From JBNAVY01 sp049700195 (lineage in GTDB: Bacteria > Bacillota > Thermoanaerobacteria > Thermoanaerobacterales > Thermoanaerobacteraceae): DNA of 64,000 nucleotides. The stretch is taken from positions 1 through 64,000 of the forward strand of contig JBNAVY010000004.1 of NCBI GenBank assembly GCA_049700195.1, written 5' to 3'. Position numbers and translations under genes: made by a program. Within the stretch, counting starts at the first letter, position 1. Each line of letters begins with the position of its first letter. The notes under the pieces were generated by a model. The model ran no database searches. It had not been told where the DNA came from and saw only the letters and a program-made list of their open reading frames with translations. Positions 18,084 to 26,841 of the stretch are shown here, in pieces.

Positions 18084-18785
18084 TTATTCACCTTTATTCT
18101 TTAACTTATAACCAATACCTCTGACTGTTTCAATATAAACTGGTGCTTTATCATCATCTTCTATCTTTTTTCTTAAATGCCTTATATGAACATCTACAGT
18201 TCTTGTTTCACCTGCATACTCATATCCCCAGACTTTATCAAGTAAATAATCTCTTGTAAGTACTTTACCAATATTTAATGCTAATAATGTTAAAAGTTCA
18301 AATTCTTTTAAAGTAAGATCTAAAATTTTATCATTTTTATATACCAGGTGTTTTTGAGTATCAATTGTAATATCTCCAAATTTTATTATTTCCTCTTTTT
18401 CAATTTCATTCTGAGCAGATCTTCTTAAAACTACTTTAATTCTGGCTAAAAGTTCTCTAATACTAAAGGGTTTAGTTATATAGTCATCAGCACCTAACTC
18501 CAACCCTAATACCTTATCAAATTCTTCACTTTTTGCTGTAAGCATAATTATGGGGATATCTTTTGTTTTTTCATTTCTCTTAATCGTCTTACATATATCT
18601 AAACCATCAATATCAGGAAGCATCAAATCAAGTAAAATTAAATCAGGAAATGCCTCAAAACATTTTTCTATACCATCTTTGCCGTTCTCAGATAAAATAA
18701 CATTATATCCTGCAGCTTCAAGATTATATCTTAATAGTTCTAATATATGTATCTCATCTTCAATTACAAGTATTGTCTGTGTCAT
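18084..18785 (-). CDS. phoP: phosphate response regulator PhoP
   Basis: OmpR-type regulator: receiver domain with the acidic pair E-D near residues 8-9, phosphoacceptor D53 in L-L-D-L-M-L-P, and K in I-T-K-P-F. The winged-helix DNA-binding domain at ~135-230 contains R-T-V-D-V-H-I-R-H-L-R-K-K. Two ATGs lie in a row; the second has the better spacing to GGAGG. It is cotranscribed with phoR and predicted to bind the TTAACA arrays before pstS and pstC. Confidence 0.92.
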   Translation of the reverse strand: MTQTILVIEDEIHILELLRYNLEAAGYNVILSENGKDGIEKCFEAFPDLILLDLMLPDIDGLDICKTIKRNEKTKDIPIIMLTAKSEEFDKVLGLELGADDYITKPFSIRELLARIKVVLRRSAQNEIEKEEIIKFGDITIDTQKHLVYKNDKILDLTLKEFELLTLLALNIGKVLTRDYLLDKVWGYEYAGETRTVDVHIRHLRKKIEDDDKAPVYIETVRGIGYKLKNKGE

Positions 18786-18829
18786 CATGACACCTCCAAA
18801 TATAAAGCTTGTACAAAATATAATAAAAT

Positions 18830-19297
18830 CTATTCCTTGTTATTACTCTCTTTTAAAAGTTTCTTTAATTCATCCATAAAAGTGTTTATATCTTTAAACT
18901 GTCTATAAACAGAAGCAAATCTTACATAAGCAACTTCGTCAACATTTTTAAGTTTTTCCATAACCATTTCACCAATTTGTGATGCTGTTATCTCTCTTTC
19001 CATGGAATTCAAAATTTTTTTGTCTATTTCATCTGTCATTTCTTCTAAAAGTTTTATAGATACAGGTCTTTTTTCACATGCTTTTATCATACCCTTTAAA
19101 ATCTTTTCTCTATCATAGACTTCACGGCTATTATCCTTTTTTATAACCAGAATAGGAAGTTGTTCAACTTTTTCATAAGTTGTAAAACGTCTTCCACATT
19201 TTACACATTCCCTGCGGCGTCTTATTGAAGTGTCATCATCAGTAGGTCTAGAATCAATAACTTTAGAATCAGGATTGCCGCAATACGGACATTTCAT
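18830..19297 (-). CDS. nrdR: transcriptional repressor NrdR
   Basis: NrdR binds ATP/dATP and represses ribonucleotide reductase genes. The zinc ribbon C-P-Y-C at residues 3-6 pairs with [12 protein letters not shown] near 31-42, and the ATP-cone domain covers ~48-140. Length 155 is typical when started at the ATG at 19297, which has GGAGG 8 nt away; an in-frame start at 19312 is less likely. No NrdR box or nrd gene is visible nearby. Confidence 0.96.
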   Translation of the reverse strand: MKCPYCGNPDSKVIDSRPTDDDTSIRRRRECVKCGRRFTTYEKVEQLPILVIKKDNSREVYDREKILKGMIKACEKRPVSIKLLEEMTDEIDKKILNSMEREITASQIGEMVMEKLKNVDEVAYVRFASVYRQFKDINTFMDELKKLLKESNNKE

Positions 19298-19355
19298 AAC
19301 AAAAACCTCCAAAATTTTTACTATAATAAAATTATAATAAACTTATATCTAATAG

Positions 19356-19607
19356 TCAAACTAAAGTATTTACTTCTCTTGAATCTACTAAAATTACATC
19401 TTCACCAATTTTCTTAATTGCAGTCCATGGTATGTAAATATCTGAATCTTTAGTAAAAATTCTAAACATCTTGCTTTCCCCTGGTATAACAAGACCCTCT
19501 ACCTGTCCTTCTTCTAAGTTTACCTCTATATCTATTATATTGCCCAACTTTTTCCCTGAATTAATATCTATTATATCCTTTTCTTTTAAATCCGATGTCT
19601 TAATCAT
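19356..19607 (-). CDS. YlmC/YmxH family PRC-barrel protein
   Basis: An 83-residue single-domain protein with the PRC-barrel pattern G-K-K-L-G-x-I-x-D-I-E at residues 18-28 and I-P-W-x-x-I-K-K-I-G near 60. The YlmC/YmxH family is restricted to spore-forming Firmicutes and several members are expressed in sporulation, but the function is unknown. AAGGAGG precedes the ATG. Confidence 0.85.
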   Translation of the reverse strand: MIKTSDLKEKDIIDINSGKKLGNIIDIEVNLEEGQVEGLVIPGESKMFRIFTKDSDIYIPWTAIKKIGEDVILVDSREVNTLV

Positions 19608-19652
19608 AATAAACCTCCTTTAATATATTCTAATAAAATATATGAAAAAAAA

Positions 19653-19674
19653 AACTTATCATGCTTGATAAGTT
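19653..19674 (-). terminator. terminator after the ECF S-component gene
   Basis: A perfect 9-bp stem (AACTTATCA/TGATAAGTT, 4-nt loop) followed on the minus strand by ten T residues. It abuts the stop codon of the gene at 19674. Confidence 0.9.
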
Positions 19675-20174
19675 CAGATATCACTAAAAACTTTAATTTT
19701 TAATAAAAGATTAATTAATATATAACCTAGAATTATACTTGCTACTCCCTGTATAATATTACTTGGTACATCTGCTAATGCTGCTTTAAAACCATATAAA
19801 ACCCCACCTGCTGCATAATACCCAAATACCATCCATATTGCTCCTAAAATTAATGCAAAAATTCTAAAATAAATATTAGTAAACTTTTTATATATTATTC
19901 CAACTATAAAGCCTTCAATACCTTTAATAAAAAACGTCCAAGGTGACCAATAGGCATACCCAGATAAAAAATCAGCAAGACCAGATCCAATTCCACCTGC
20001 AGCAAATCCAACTGAGGGTCCAAAAAGTGCTGCTGTTAAAAATATAAAAGAGTCTCCAACATTTATATAACCTTTTGTAGCCGGAGTGGGAATCTGTATA
20101 ATCATTGTGCCAACTGTAATAAGGGCAGCCATCAAAGCTGCATAAATAAGTTTTCTTAATTTTTTTTCATCCAT
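19674..20174 (-). CDS. ECF transporter S component
   Basis: A 166-residue membrane protein with about five or six hydrophobic segments and the pattern Y-I-N-V-G-D-S-F-I-F-L near residues 36-46, typical of substrate-binding S components of energy-coupling-factor vitamin transporters (PF07155-like). The substrate cannot be read from the sequence. It has its own ribosome-binding site (GGGGGTGAAGG) and terminator, so it is monocistronic; the shared EcfAA'T module must be elsewhere. Confidence 0.8.
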   Translation of the reverse strand: MDEKKLRKLIYAALMAALITVGTMIIQIPTPATKGYINVGDSFIFLTAALFGPSVGFAAGGIGSGLADFLSGYAYWSPWTFFIKGIEGFIVGIIYKKFTNIYFRIFALILGAIWMVFGYYAAGGVLYGFKAALADVPSNIIQGVASIILGYILINLLLKIKVFSDI

Positions 20175-20277
20175 ACCTTCACCCCCAAAATGAATTAATA
20201 TACATATATTATATTATACAATTGTAATAGGTCAATCATAACAATATCATTACAATAAAATACTATAAAAAAAATCC

Positions 20278-20299
20278 TATTTTGCAACACTGCAAAATA
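20278..20299 (-). terminator. terminator after the Spo0E-like gene
   Basis: TATTTTGCA/TGCAAAATA, a 9-bp stem with a 4-nt loop, followed on the minus strand by GGA and eight T residues. Confidence 0.85.
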
Positions 20300-20350
20300 A
20301 GAATTTGTATATCCTAAATATTTAACATTAAAATTTTTGTTTAATTTAGC

Positions 20351-20536
20351 TTAATTCAATATATTGCCATTACTACTATATATATCCTTTTTATTATTTA
20401 TATAAAGAACAATTAACTCATCAAGACGTCTGCTTAAATCAAGTATTTTATCGTATGTATCCTGTTGTATAATAAGATTATCCAGTTCATTTCTTAAAGT
20501 ATATATTTGATTTTCTAATATATCAATATTTTTCAT
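20351..20536 (-). CDS. Spo0E-like aspartyl-phosphate phosphatase
   Basis: A 61-residue helical hairpin protein. The second helix has L-S-R-R-L-D-E-L-I-V-L-Y near residues 34-45, the Spo0E signature that dephosphorylates Spo0A~P and so delays sporulation. ATG at 20536 has AAAGGAG 8 nt upstream; the frame runs on to 20605 but without a site. It follows a small unknown gene on the same strand. Confidence 0.85.
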   Translation of the reverse strand: MKNIDILENQIYTLRNELDNLIIQQDTYDKILDLSRRLDELIVLYINNKKDIYSSNGNILN

Positions 20537-20612
20537 ATTGAGCTCTCCTTTAGTGAAGAATTGTACATATAATTTTACCATGGAAACATAAAATTTACAA
20601 TACATTTTTTTG

Positions 20613-20828
20613 TTATTTTTCTAATAAATTATCTACTAAAGATTCTAACTTTGTATATATTTCGATTATTTCACAGCCAAATATATATTCCAAATCTGTC
20701 CTTCCTTCAAAAACTGCTTGAGAATTGTTATTTAATATGTTATTTAAAATATCGTCATTTGTAATCTTTTCTTTAATTTTTTCTAAAGCTCCTTTAAGTT
20801 CATTAACATATATACTTTTTTGTTCCAT
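20613..20828 (-). CDS. small hypothetical protein
   Basis: A 71-residue soluble, mostly helical, acidic protein rich in I, L, E, K and N; not recognised. ATG at 20828 has GGGGAG about 10 nt upstream. It lies 77 nt before the Spo0E-like gene and ~90 nt after the AlaX-type gene on the same strand, so it may be cotranscribed with Spo0E-like. No cysteine pair, signal peptide or membrane helix is seen. Confidence 0.55.
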   Translation of the reverse strand: MEQKSIYVNELKGALEKIKEKITNDDILNNILNNNSQAVFEGRTDLEYIFGCEIIEIYTKLESLVDNLLEK

Positions 20829-20917
20829 TTTTACAACTCTCCCCATCTTTACAAATTATTTATACTATATATATTCTATATATGTTATAAATTTCCTTCT
20901 ATTTGTTCAAAATTTTT

Positions 20918-22117
20918 TTATATTTTATTTATTTGATCTATTAACAACATTTTAGCCTTATCTAAAGCAATTTTTAACTTATTAGAATCTCCTGCACCCT
21001 GACATATTCTAGAGTTTCCTCCACCTTTACCATTAAATTCTTTCAAAACCTCGGGAAAAATTTTAATTATATCAATATTTAAATCTTCAGATCTGCCAAT
21101 TATAATACTTGATACAATATCCTTATGCCCAAATACACCAATTGTTTTATCCTCTTTTAATATATACTGTAATATAAATTTTACATCTTCAAAATTTTCT
21201 TTTTCAAATATTTCATATACAATTTTTATATCTTTTTGCTTTTCAGCATTTTTTAGATAATTTTTCCCATTTTCCTTTAAGACAACTTCTTTAAGACTTT
21301 TTATTTCTTTTTTTAAACTTTTATTTTCTTCTATATTTTTTTTCACCATTTCAAAAATAGCATCATCTTTACTAGAAAATAAATTTGATATATTATTTAC
21401 AATTTCGTTTTTAAAAGAATAATCTAAAAAAGCTCTAAATCCACAAACAAATTCAATTCTAATTCCATTTTTTACTTTTTCCCATTTTCTTATTTTTAAA
21501 ATTCCAATCTCTCCTGTAGCTTTAACATGAGTTCCTCCACAAGGAGAATAATCAATACCTTCTATTTCTACTATCCTTATATCATTTTTTACTTTAGCCT
21601 TTTTACGAAGTGGAAGTTTTGAAAGAGTTTCTTCATCAGCAAAATATGTTTTTACAGGTTTATTTTGAAATATTAAGTCATTAACCATTTTTTCAACTTT
21701 AAAAGCTTCTTCTTTACTTAAGTTGTCTTTGCCAATAGTTATATGTGAAAATTTATCACCAATACTGAAACTATCTGTTTGTGCTGAATACATTTCATCA
21801 AAAACACTTGATAGTATATGTTGACCAGTATGTTGCTGCATATGGTCAAATCTTGTTTCCCAATCTACTTCACATTCAACAATATCATTTTTAGGACATT
21901 TACTTAAAAAATGATATATTAATCCATCTTCTTCTTTAACTTTCTCAACTTTTATTTGGTCTATAAATCCAGTATCAGAAGGTTGTCCACCACTCTCAGG
22001 ATAAAAATATGTGCCCTTTAATATAACAGCACATTTACCATCAATATCCTTCTTTTCAACAATCTCAGTCTTAAATTTTGTTTTATAACTATCAAAAAAA
22101 TATAATTTTTGTTCCAT
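20918..22117 (-). CDS. AlaX-L type alanyl-tRNA editing hydrolase with DHHA1 domain
   Basis: Freestanding trans-editing protein that hydrolyses Ser- or Gly-tRNA-Ala. It resembles the second half of AlaRS: a beta-barrel start (E-S-G-G-Q-P-S-D-T-G at residues 41-50), zinc ligands H96 and H100 in H-T-G-Q-H-I-L, then C193 and H197 in C-G-G-T-H. A coiled coil and a C-terminal DHHA1 domain ending in G-G-G-N-S-R-I-C-Q-G-A-G follow. Length 399 fits the long AlaX class. GGAGG precedes the ATG. Confidence 0.92.
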   Translation of the reverse strand: MEQKLYFFDSYKTKFKTEIVEKKDIDGKCAVILKGTYFYPESGGQPSDTGFIDQIKVEKVKEEDGLIYHFLSKCPKNDIVECEVDWETRFDHMQQHTGQHILSSVFDEMYSAQTDSFSIGDKFSHITIGKDNLSKEEAFKVEKMVNDLIFQNKPVKTYFADEETLSKLPLRKKAKVKNDIRIVEIEGIDYSPCGGTHVKATGEIGILKIRKWEKVKNGIRIEFVCGFRAFLDYSFKNEIVNNISNLFSSKDDAIFEMVKKNIEENKSLKKEIKSLKEVVLKENGKNYLKNAEKQKDIKIVYEIFEKENFEDVKFILQYILKEDKTIGVFGHKDIVSSIIIGRSEDLNIDIIKIFPEVLKEFNGKGGGNSRICQGAGDSNKLKIALDKAKMLLIDQINKI

Positions 22118-22140
22118 AATACAAAAATCCTCCTTGTGCT

Positions 22141-22170
22141 AAAAACGCATGGAATATTCCATGCGTTTTT
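22141..22170 (-). terminator. terminator after the ilvE-type gene
   Basis: A perfect 30-nt palindrome, AAAAACGCATGGAA and its complement around the centre, 7 nt past the gene at 22178. U residues lie at the end of the stem. Confidence 0.8.
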
Positions 22171-22177
22171 AATTTTG

Positions 22178-23050
22178 TTAATAAACTTTAGTTCCGAGAA
22201 TAGAAGTAACTTTTCTAAATTCTTCAATTATTTTGTTAGTAATAGGTCCTGGTACTCCATCTCCTATAACTCTGTGATCAACTTCAACTACAGGAATAGC
22301 TTCAGCTGCCGTACCTGTCAAGAAACATTCATCGGCTGTATATACATTAAATAGTGAGAAAAATTTTTCTTCAAAGGGTATCCCTAGTTGTTTAGCTATA
22401 TCGATTACGGTCGATCTTGTTATACCTCCTAAAGAACCAACTGCTGAAGGTGGAGTAAATAAAATGCCATTGGATATGATAAAGATATTATCACCAGTAC
22501 ATTCTGCAACATAACCTTCTTGGTTTAAAAGCAGTGCTTCAGGGTAACCCGCTTTAACGGCTTCAATTTTAGCAAGTATATTATTTAAATAATTCAATGA
22601 CTTTATCTGTGGATCTAAAGCTTGAATTGAATTTCTTCTATATGTTGAAGTAATGATTTTTAAACCGTTTTTATACATAGTTTCAGGATATAAAGTTATT
22701 TTATCTGCAATTATAACAACAGTTGGCTTTGGACATTTATATGGATCTAAACCCAAATCACCTTTACCTCGTGAAACTACTAATCTAATATATGCATCTT
22801 TTAAACTATTTATTTTTACTGCCTCAATTACTTTTTCTTTCATTTTGTCCATAGTAATAGGCATTTCAATAAGGAGTGCTTTTGCCATACTATATAATCT
22901 TTTTAGATGCTCATCTAATTTAAAAATAACTCCATCATAAGCTCTTATACCTTCAAAAATACCATCACCATATAAATATCCATGGTCAAAAACAGAAATA
23001 CTAGCCTTTTCACTATCTACAAATTCCCCATTAACATATACAAGACTCAT
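22178..23050 (-). CDS. ilvE: class IV aminotransferase, probably branched-chain
   Basis: PLP-dependent transaminase of the fold-type IV family. The catalytic lysine is K150 in I-K-S-L-N-Y-L-N-N. F-E-G-I-R-A-Y-D-G near residues 32-40 and E-A-L-L-L-N, G-G-I-T-R-S and A-D-E-C-F-L-T-G-T-A-A-E follow. These match branched-chain amino acid transaminases. D-alanine transaminase has the same fold, so the exact substrate is not certain. Length 290 is normal. It is monocistronic, with its own promoter and terminator. Confidence 0.85.
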   Translation of the reverse strand: MSLVYVNGEFVDSEKASISVFDHGYLYGDGIFEGIRAYDGVIFKLDEHLKRLYSMAKALLIEMPITMDKMKEKVIEAVKINSLKDAYIRLVVSRGKGDLGLDPYKCPKPTVVIIADKITLYPETMYKNGLKIITSTYRRNSIQALDPQIKSLNYLNNILAKIEAVKAGYPEALLLNQEGYVAECTGDNIFIISNGILFTPPSAVGSLGGITRSTVIDIAKQLGIPFEEKFFSLFNVYTADECFLTGTAAEAIPVVEVDHRVIGDGVPGPITNKIIEEFRKVTSILGTKVY

Positions 23051-23084
23051 AAAAATTCTCCTCCTTAGATAAATATATATTTGA

Positions 23085-23113
23085 ATTTTATCACTTCAAC
23101 TTTGAATAGTCAA
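23085..23113 (-). promoter_or_regulatory. sigma-A promoter of the ilvE-type gene
   Basis: TTGACT (23108-23113), 17-bp spacer, TAAAAT (23085-23090) on the minus strand. The -35 box lies inside the 3' arm of the ferredoxin terminator hairpin. Confidence 0.7.
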
Positions 23114-23161
23114 TAAAAACAAAAAACCCATGTCAGGGTTTTTTGTTTTTATTGACTATTC
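23104..23161 (-). terminator. very long terminator hairpin after the ferredoxin gene
   Basis: A perfect 26-bp stem with a 6-nt loop, far longer than needed for termination. The core ACCC/GGGT plus T run forms the terminator; the outer arms overlap the ferredoxin stop codon on one side and the -35 box of the next promoter on the other. Confidence 0.85.
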
Positions 23162-23326
23162 AGCTTTTATAGCCCCAGTTGGACATACATCCTCACATGC
23201 ACCACAATCGATGCAAACATCTGCATCAATTTCATATTTTCCATCGCCTTCATGAATAGCATCTACAGGGCACTCCGCAGCACAGGCACCGCAGCTTATG
23301 CACTCCTCTGTAATATAATGAGCCAT
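23156..23326 (-). CDS. 2[4Fe-4S] ferredoxin
   Basis: A 56-residue clostridial ferredoxin. The two binding motifs are C-I-S-C-G-A-C-A-A-E-C-P-V and C-I-D-C-G-A-C-E-D-V-C-P-T, each C-x2-C-x2-C-x3-C-P, separated by ~25 residues as usual. It is the electron carrier expected for pyruvate:ferredoxin oxidoreductase and the hydrogenase encoded at 55897-60857. AGAGGGGG precedes the ATG. The gene is monocistronic, with a promoter at 23367-23395 and a strong terminator. Confidence 0.96.
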   Translation of the reverse strand: MAHYITEECISCGACAAECPVDAIHEGDGKYEIDADVCIDCGACEDVCPTGAIKAE

Positions 23327-23366
23327 TTATATCCCCCTCTCTGTATACTGTATGTACTCCAAACAA

Positions 23367-23395
23367 ATTATAAATCATTTATTTTAATATGTAAA
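23367..23395 (-). promoter_or_regulatory. sigma-A promoter of the ferredoxin gene
   Basis: TTTACA (23390-23395), 17-bp spacer, TATAAT (23367-23372) on the minus strand, about 40 bp before the start codon. Confidence 0.7.
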
Positions 23396-23425
23396 TATAA
23401 AAAGCAAATTTTAAATAAAAATAAA

Positions 23426-23456
23426 AAAAGACCTGAAATTTTATTATAGGTCTTTT
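23426..23456 (-). terminator. terminator after the tRNA-Gln/tRNA-Glu genes
   Basis: AAAAGACCT/AGGTCTTTT, a 9-bp stem with a 13-nt loop, followed on the minus strand by a T-rich run. It lies 12 nt past tRNA-Glu. Confidence 0.8.
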
Positions 23457-23467
23457 GTTTTTAATTT

Positions 23468-23543
23468 TGGTAGCCTCAAGGGGAGTCGAACCCCTGTCTT
23501 CGCCGTGAGAGGGCGATGTCCTAGGCCACTAGACGATGAGGCC
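23468..23543 (-). tRNA. tRNA-Glu (anticodon CTC)
   Basis: 76 nt with encoded CCA. The acceptor GGCCTCA/TGAGGCT begins with a G-U pair; the anticodon stem TCGCC/GGCGA holds the loop CTCTCAC (anticodon CTC). T stem AGGGG/CCCCT with loop TTCGACT. It lies 6 nt downstream of tRNA-Gln. Confidence 0.95.
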
Positions 23544-23549
23544 AGATTT

Positions 23550-23623
23550 TGGCTGCCGAACTAGGATTCGAACCTAGACTAGATGATCCAGAGTCACCCG
23601 TGCTACCGTTACACAATTCGGCA
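23550..23623 (-). tRNA. tRNA-Gln (anticodon CTG)
   Basis: 74 nt with encoded CCA. The acceptor TGCCGAA/TTCGGCA is perfectly paired and starts with U1-A72, typical of bacterial tRNA-Gln. The anticodon stem GGTGA/TCATC holds the loop CTCTGGA (anticodon CTG); T stem CTAGG/CCTAG. It lies just after gltX, whose product would aminoacylate it or the neighbouring tRNA-Glu. Confidence 0.95.
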
Positions 23624-23676
23624 CTAAACTGACAAAAGATATTATATCATGGGTTTATATTTTTGACAAGAGGATA

Positions 23677-25122
23677 TTAAGATTTTTGTATATAATTTCT
23701 TATATATTCTACGGCTTTTTTAAGCCTTTCTAATGTTCTCTCTTTCCCTAATAACTCCATTACATCAAATAAACCTGGTCCAAAAGTACGTCCAGATATT
23801 GCAAGACGTGTAGGATGAAATAGAGCACTACTTGAAATGTTCATTTCTTCTATTAAATTTCTATAAGCATTTTCTGTATGATAAGAATCAAAAATCTCGA
23901 CTTTGGACAAAGTTTCATTAGCTTTCTCGAGAATAATATCTACTCCTTCTTTTGTAAAATATTTTTTAACACCCTTTTCATCATAAAAAGTAAAATCTTT
24001 AAAATAATAGCTCATCGCATCACATATATCAACAAGAGTCTTTTCTCTGTCCCTAACTGCCTTTAATACTTTTTTTAGGTATTCATAATCATAATTTTCA
24101 TTTATAAGTCTCTTGTTTTTTAAAAATGGAATAACTGCTTGTGCTAATTTATCTAAATCATACTCTCTAATATAATGCCCATTTATCCATGTTAATTTCT
24201 GTGTATCATATATAGCAGGATTTTTAGATACTCTATCTAAAGTAAATTCTCTAATGCTCTTTTCTGTATTAAAAATTTCTTCACCATCTGTAGGTACCCA
24301 TCCTAAAAGTGTTATATAATTTATTATTGCTTCAGGAAGAAAACCCAAATCCTTAAATTCCTGAACTGAAGTTGCACCATGACGTTTACTGAGTTTACTT
24401 CTGTCTGGGGCTAAAACCATTGAAACATGAGCAAATTTAGGAATTTTAAAACCTAAAGCTTTAAAAATTAATATTTGTTTTGGTGTATTTGACAAATGTT
24501 CTTCAGCTCTTATAATATGAGATATATTCATCTGAAAATCATCTATTACTGTAGCAAAATTATATGTGGGCATATTGTCAGATTTCATGATTATAAAATC
24601 ATCAATAGTTGAATTATCAAATTCTACATCCCCTCTTATTATATCATTAACTATCGTCTTGCCGGTTTTTGGGACTTTTAACCTTATTACAGGTTTTCTT
24701 CCTTCTTTTAAATACTTGTTTTTCTCTTCCTCAGTTAAATTTCTGCATTTACCACTATACATAGGTGGTCTTCCTTCTTGTTGAGCAAGTTTTCTCATTT
24801 CATCAAGTTCTTCTTTAGTACAAAAACATTGATATGCTTTTTTTTCTTCTAATAGTTTTTCTGCAAATTTCCTATATTCATCCAATCTGTCCGATTGGTA
24901 AATAGGCCCTTCATTCCAATCTATACCTAACCATTTAAGACCATCTAAGATGCCTTTCATTGATTCTTCTGTTGAACGTTCTATATCAGTATCATCTACT
25001 CTTAATATTAACTTACCTCCATTATGTCTGGCAAATAGCCAATTAAACAGAGCAGTTCTTGCACCACCAATATGCAGATTTCCTGTTGGGCTTGGAGCAA
25101 ATCTAACTCTTACTTCATTCAT
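23677..25122 (-). CDS. gltX: glutamate--tRNA ligase
   Basis: Class I aminoacyl-tRNA synthetase charging tRNA-Glu. The HIGH motif is H17-I-G-G and the KMSKS equivalent K-L-S-K-R lies near residue 245, inside [12 protein letters not shown]. Length 481 is typical, with the helical anticodon-binding domain in the last ~170 residues. In clostridia this enzyme is often non-discriminating and also loads tRNA-Gln for GatCAB; that is known for the group, not shown here. AGAGGTGG precedes the ATG; tRNA-Gln and tRNA-Glu follow on the same strand. Confidence 0.97.
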   Translation of the reverse strand: MNEVRVRFAPSPTGNLHIGGARTALFNWLFARHNGGKLILRVDDTDIERSTEESMKGILDGLKWLGIDWNEGPIYQSDRLDEYRKFAEKLLEEKKAYQCFCTKEELDEMRKLAQQEGRPPMYSGKCRNLTEEEKNKYLKEGRKPVIRLKVPKTGKTIVNDIIRGDVEFDNSTIDDFIIMKSDNMPTYNFATVIDDFQMNISHIIRAEEHLSNTPKQILIFKALGFKIPKFAHVSMVLAPDRSKLSKRHGATSVQEFKDLGFLPEAIINYITLLGWVPTDGEEIFNTEKSIREFTLDRVSKNPAIYDTQKLTWINGHYIREYDLDKLAQAVIPFLKNKRLINENYDYEYLKKVLKAVRDREKTLVDICDAMSYYFKDFTFYDEKGVKKYFTKEGVDIILEKANETLSKVEIFDSYHTENAYRNLIEEMNISSSALFHPTRLAISGRTFGPGLFDVMELLGKERTLERLKKAVEYIRNYIQKS

Positions 25123-25263
25123 TGTACCACCTCTTACATAATTTAAACTAATACTGATTATACTTTATCATAAGACATTTGTAAACTGAGTATATTATAA
25201 AAACCATTTTTTTGCTTTATGTGATATAATATACTTATATAAACCTTGAAAGGAGATTCCATT

Positions 25264-25725
25264 ATGAAAGATATTGTAGTAAATCTTTTAAAAGAACGTG
25301 GTGTAAACATTAAAGATATGGCTGATTTAGTTCTTGACCTTCAGAAAAAATATTATGTGCTTACAATAGAAGAATGTATAGAAAGCGTAAATTCAGTTTT
25401 AGAAAAACGTGAAGTACAAAATGCTATACTTACAGGAATAGCCTTAGATAAACTAGCAGAAAAGGATATGCTGGATGAACCTTTATTATCAATATTAAAA
25501 AGGGATGAACCATTATACGGCATAGATGAAATACTAGCTCTTAGCATTACAAATGTATATGGCTCAATAGGGTTAACTAATTTCGGATACTTAGATAAAG
25601 TAAAACCTGGTATAATTGGTGAGCTCAATGATGACAAAAAAGAAAAATGCAATACTTTTATAGATGACCTCGTTGCAGCTATAGTAGCAGCAGCATGTGC
25701 ACGTATAGCCCATTCTAAAAAGTAA
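25264..25725 (+). CDS. pgpA: phosphatidylglycerophosphatase A family protein
   Basis: A 153-residue PgpA/YutG-like protein, predicted to dephosphorylate phosphatidylglycerophosphate. It shows the YutG-type layout: an N-terminal helical extension, then Y-G-x-x-x-x-L-A-L-S-x-x-N-x-Y-G-S-I-G near residues 83-102 and D-D-L-V-A-A-I-V-A-A near the C-terminus. ATG at 25264 has AAGGAG 8 nt away; an in-frame upstream start at 25246 is less likely. It is one of the few plus-strand genes and converges on the gene at 25737. Function is family-based. Confidence 0.8.
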   Translation: MKDIVVNLLKERGVNIKDMADLVLDLQKKYYVLTIEECIESVNSVLEKREVQNAILTGIALDKLAEKDMLDEPLLSILKRDEPLYGIDEILALSITNVYGSIGLTNFGYLDKVKPGIIGELNDDKKEKCNTFIDDLVAAIVAAACARIAHSKK

Positions 25726-25736
25726 TATAAAAAAAT

Positions 25737-26783
25737 TTATTTACCTAATACAAATTTTACAAATCCCTTTTGAGTCTCTACACTTTTTAGTTTAAAAGTC
25801 TCAATGGGGCTTTTTATATCTATCTTCATATCATAACCTGAAAGCATTCCTTTTAATTGTTCTTTCTCTATTTTTATTTTCCCTATGTAAATACTTGTAA
25901 TATTCAAATACAAATTTTCATTTTTAATTACAAAATCCCCTTCTAGAGTATAATTGTTATCATTTTTTATTTGAAATCCTTTCTGATTAAAATATACCTC
26001 TACTTTTTTAAAATCCTTATTATAATTTTGAATCATTTTTGTTATTGTTTTGTCGCTAAAAGATGCATATACAGAAAAAAATGAAAATTTTAATTCGTCA
26101 GGTTCAAGAGAACTCCATGGAAAATTTGATAAATTATTTAATAATAAATCTATTGAAGGCATTGTTTTATCAATTACACCGCTTATTTCATAAATCCTAT
26201 TATAATCTGAAATTTTATTTTTTATATCTTCTAACATAAGAGATTTTTCTTTTGATAAATTATCTATTTTTTTAATAATATTAACTTGTTCATTTTTTCT
26301 ATTTATCAAAGCTGCTTTTTGATCAATTAACATTTTTTCTTCAGTTTTTTTATCATATATTAAAGCATTAAGGTTATCAAGTTTATTATAAAAATAATTT
26401 GTTATAATATCTATATAAATTATTCTATGAAGAAGCTGTGAAGAATTGTCTGACATAAGTAGAATAGAAAGCAAAGTGTTTGTTCCCTCCATGTATAGAA
26501 ATCTAAACCATGTATTTATAATCTGTCTTTCTTTAAAAATATTTATATCAATATTATTTATTTCTTCTACCTTTTTATGAATATCTGTTTCTAACCTATT
26601 TATAAAATCTGTTATATCTTCTAAATTGCGTTGAGCTTTAATTTTTTCGGCTTCTAAATTAAAAAGTTCATAAATAATTTCTTGCTCTTTTAGTTTCATT
26701 TCTTCAATATTATCTGCATAGATATTGTTAAATGGTGAAAATAATAAAAGCAATATCAAAAAAAATATTAAATATTTCTTCAT
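25737..26783 (-). CDS. exported coiled-coil protein, CwlO/PcsB N-domain-like
   Basis: A 348-residue protein with an N-terminal signal peptide (hydrophobic residues ~4-20) and a long alpha-helical coiled-coil region over roughly residues 25-190, including the segment I-N-T-W-F-R-F-L-Y-M-E-G-T-N. That arrangement resembles the regulatory coiled-coil domain of PcsB/CwlO/EnvC cell-wall hydrolase activators. The C-terminal ~130 residues are beta-rich and not a recognised hydrolase domain. The ATG at 26783 is preferred over an in-frame TTG at 26795. Specific function unknown. Confidence 0.6.
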   Translation of the reverse strand: MKKYLIFFLILLLLFSPFNNIYADNIEEMKLKEQEIIYELFNLEAEKIKAQRNLEDITDFINRLETDIHKKVEEINNIDINIFKERQIINTWFRFLYMEGTNTLLSILLMSDNSSQLLHRIIYIDIITNYFYNKLDNLNALIYDKKTEEKMLIDQKAALINRKNEQVNIIKKIDNLSKEKSLMLEDIKNKISDYNRIYEISGVIDKTMPSIDLLLNNLSNFPWSSLEPDELKFSFFSVYASFSDKTITKMIQNYNKDFKKVEVYFNQKGFQIKNDNNYTLEGDFVIKNENLYLNITSIYIGKIKIEKEQLKGMLSGYDMKIDIKSPIETFKLKSVETQKGFVKFVLGK

Positions 26784-26841
26784 AATATACCCCAATCTTA
26801 TAATGTAATAAATGTTCTACATGGAACTTTTTGTAATTTAT

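Noticed and set aside
20725..20955. Plus-strand ORF with hydrophobic translation
   Set aside because: Antisense to the small unknown gene and the end of the AlaX-type gene; A+T-rich sequence readily yields hydrophobic frames.
22018..22227. Minus-strand ORF spanning the ilvE-type gene end and AlaX start
   Set aside because: Runs through a strong terminator palindrome and both genes in another frame.
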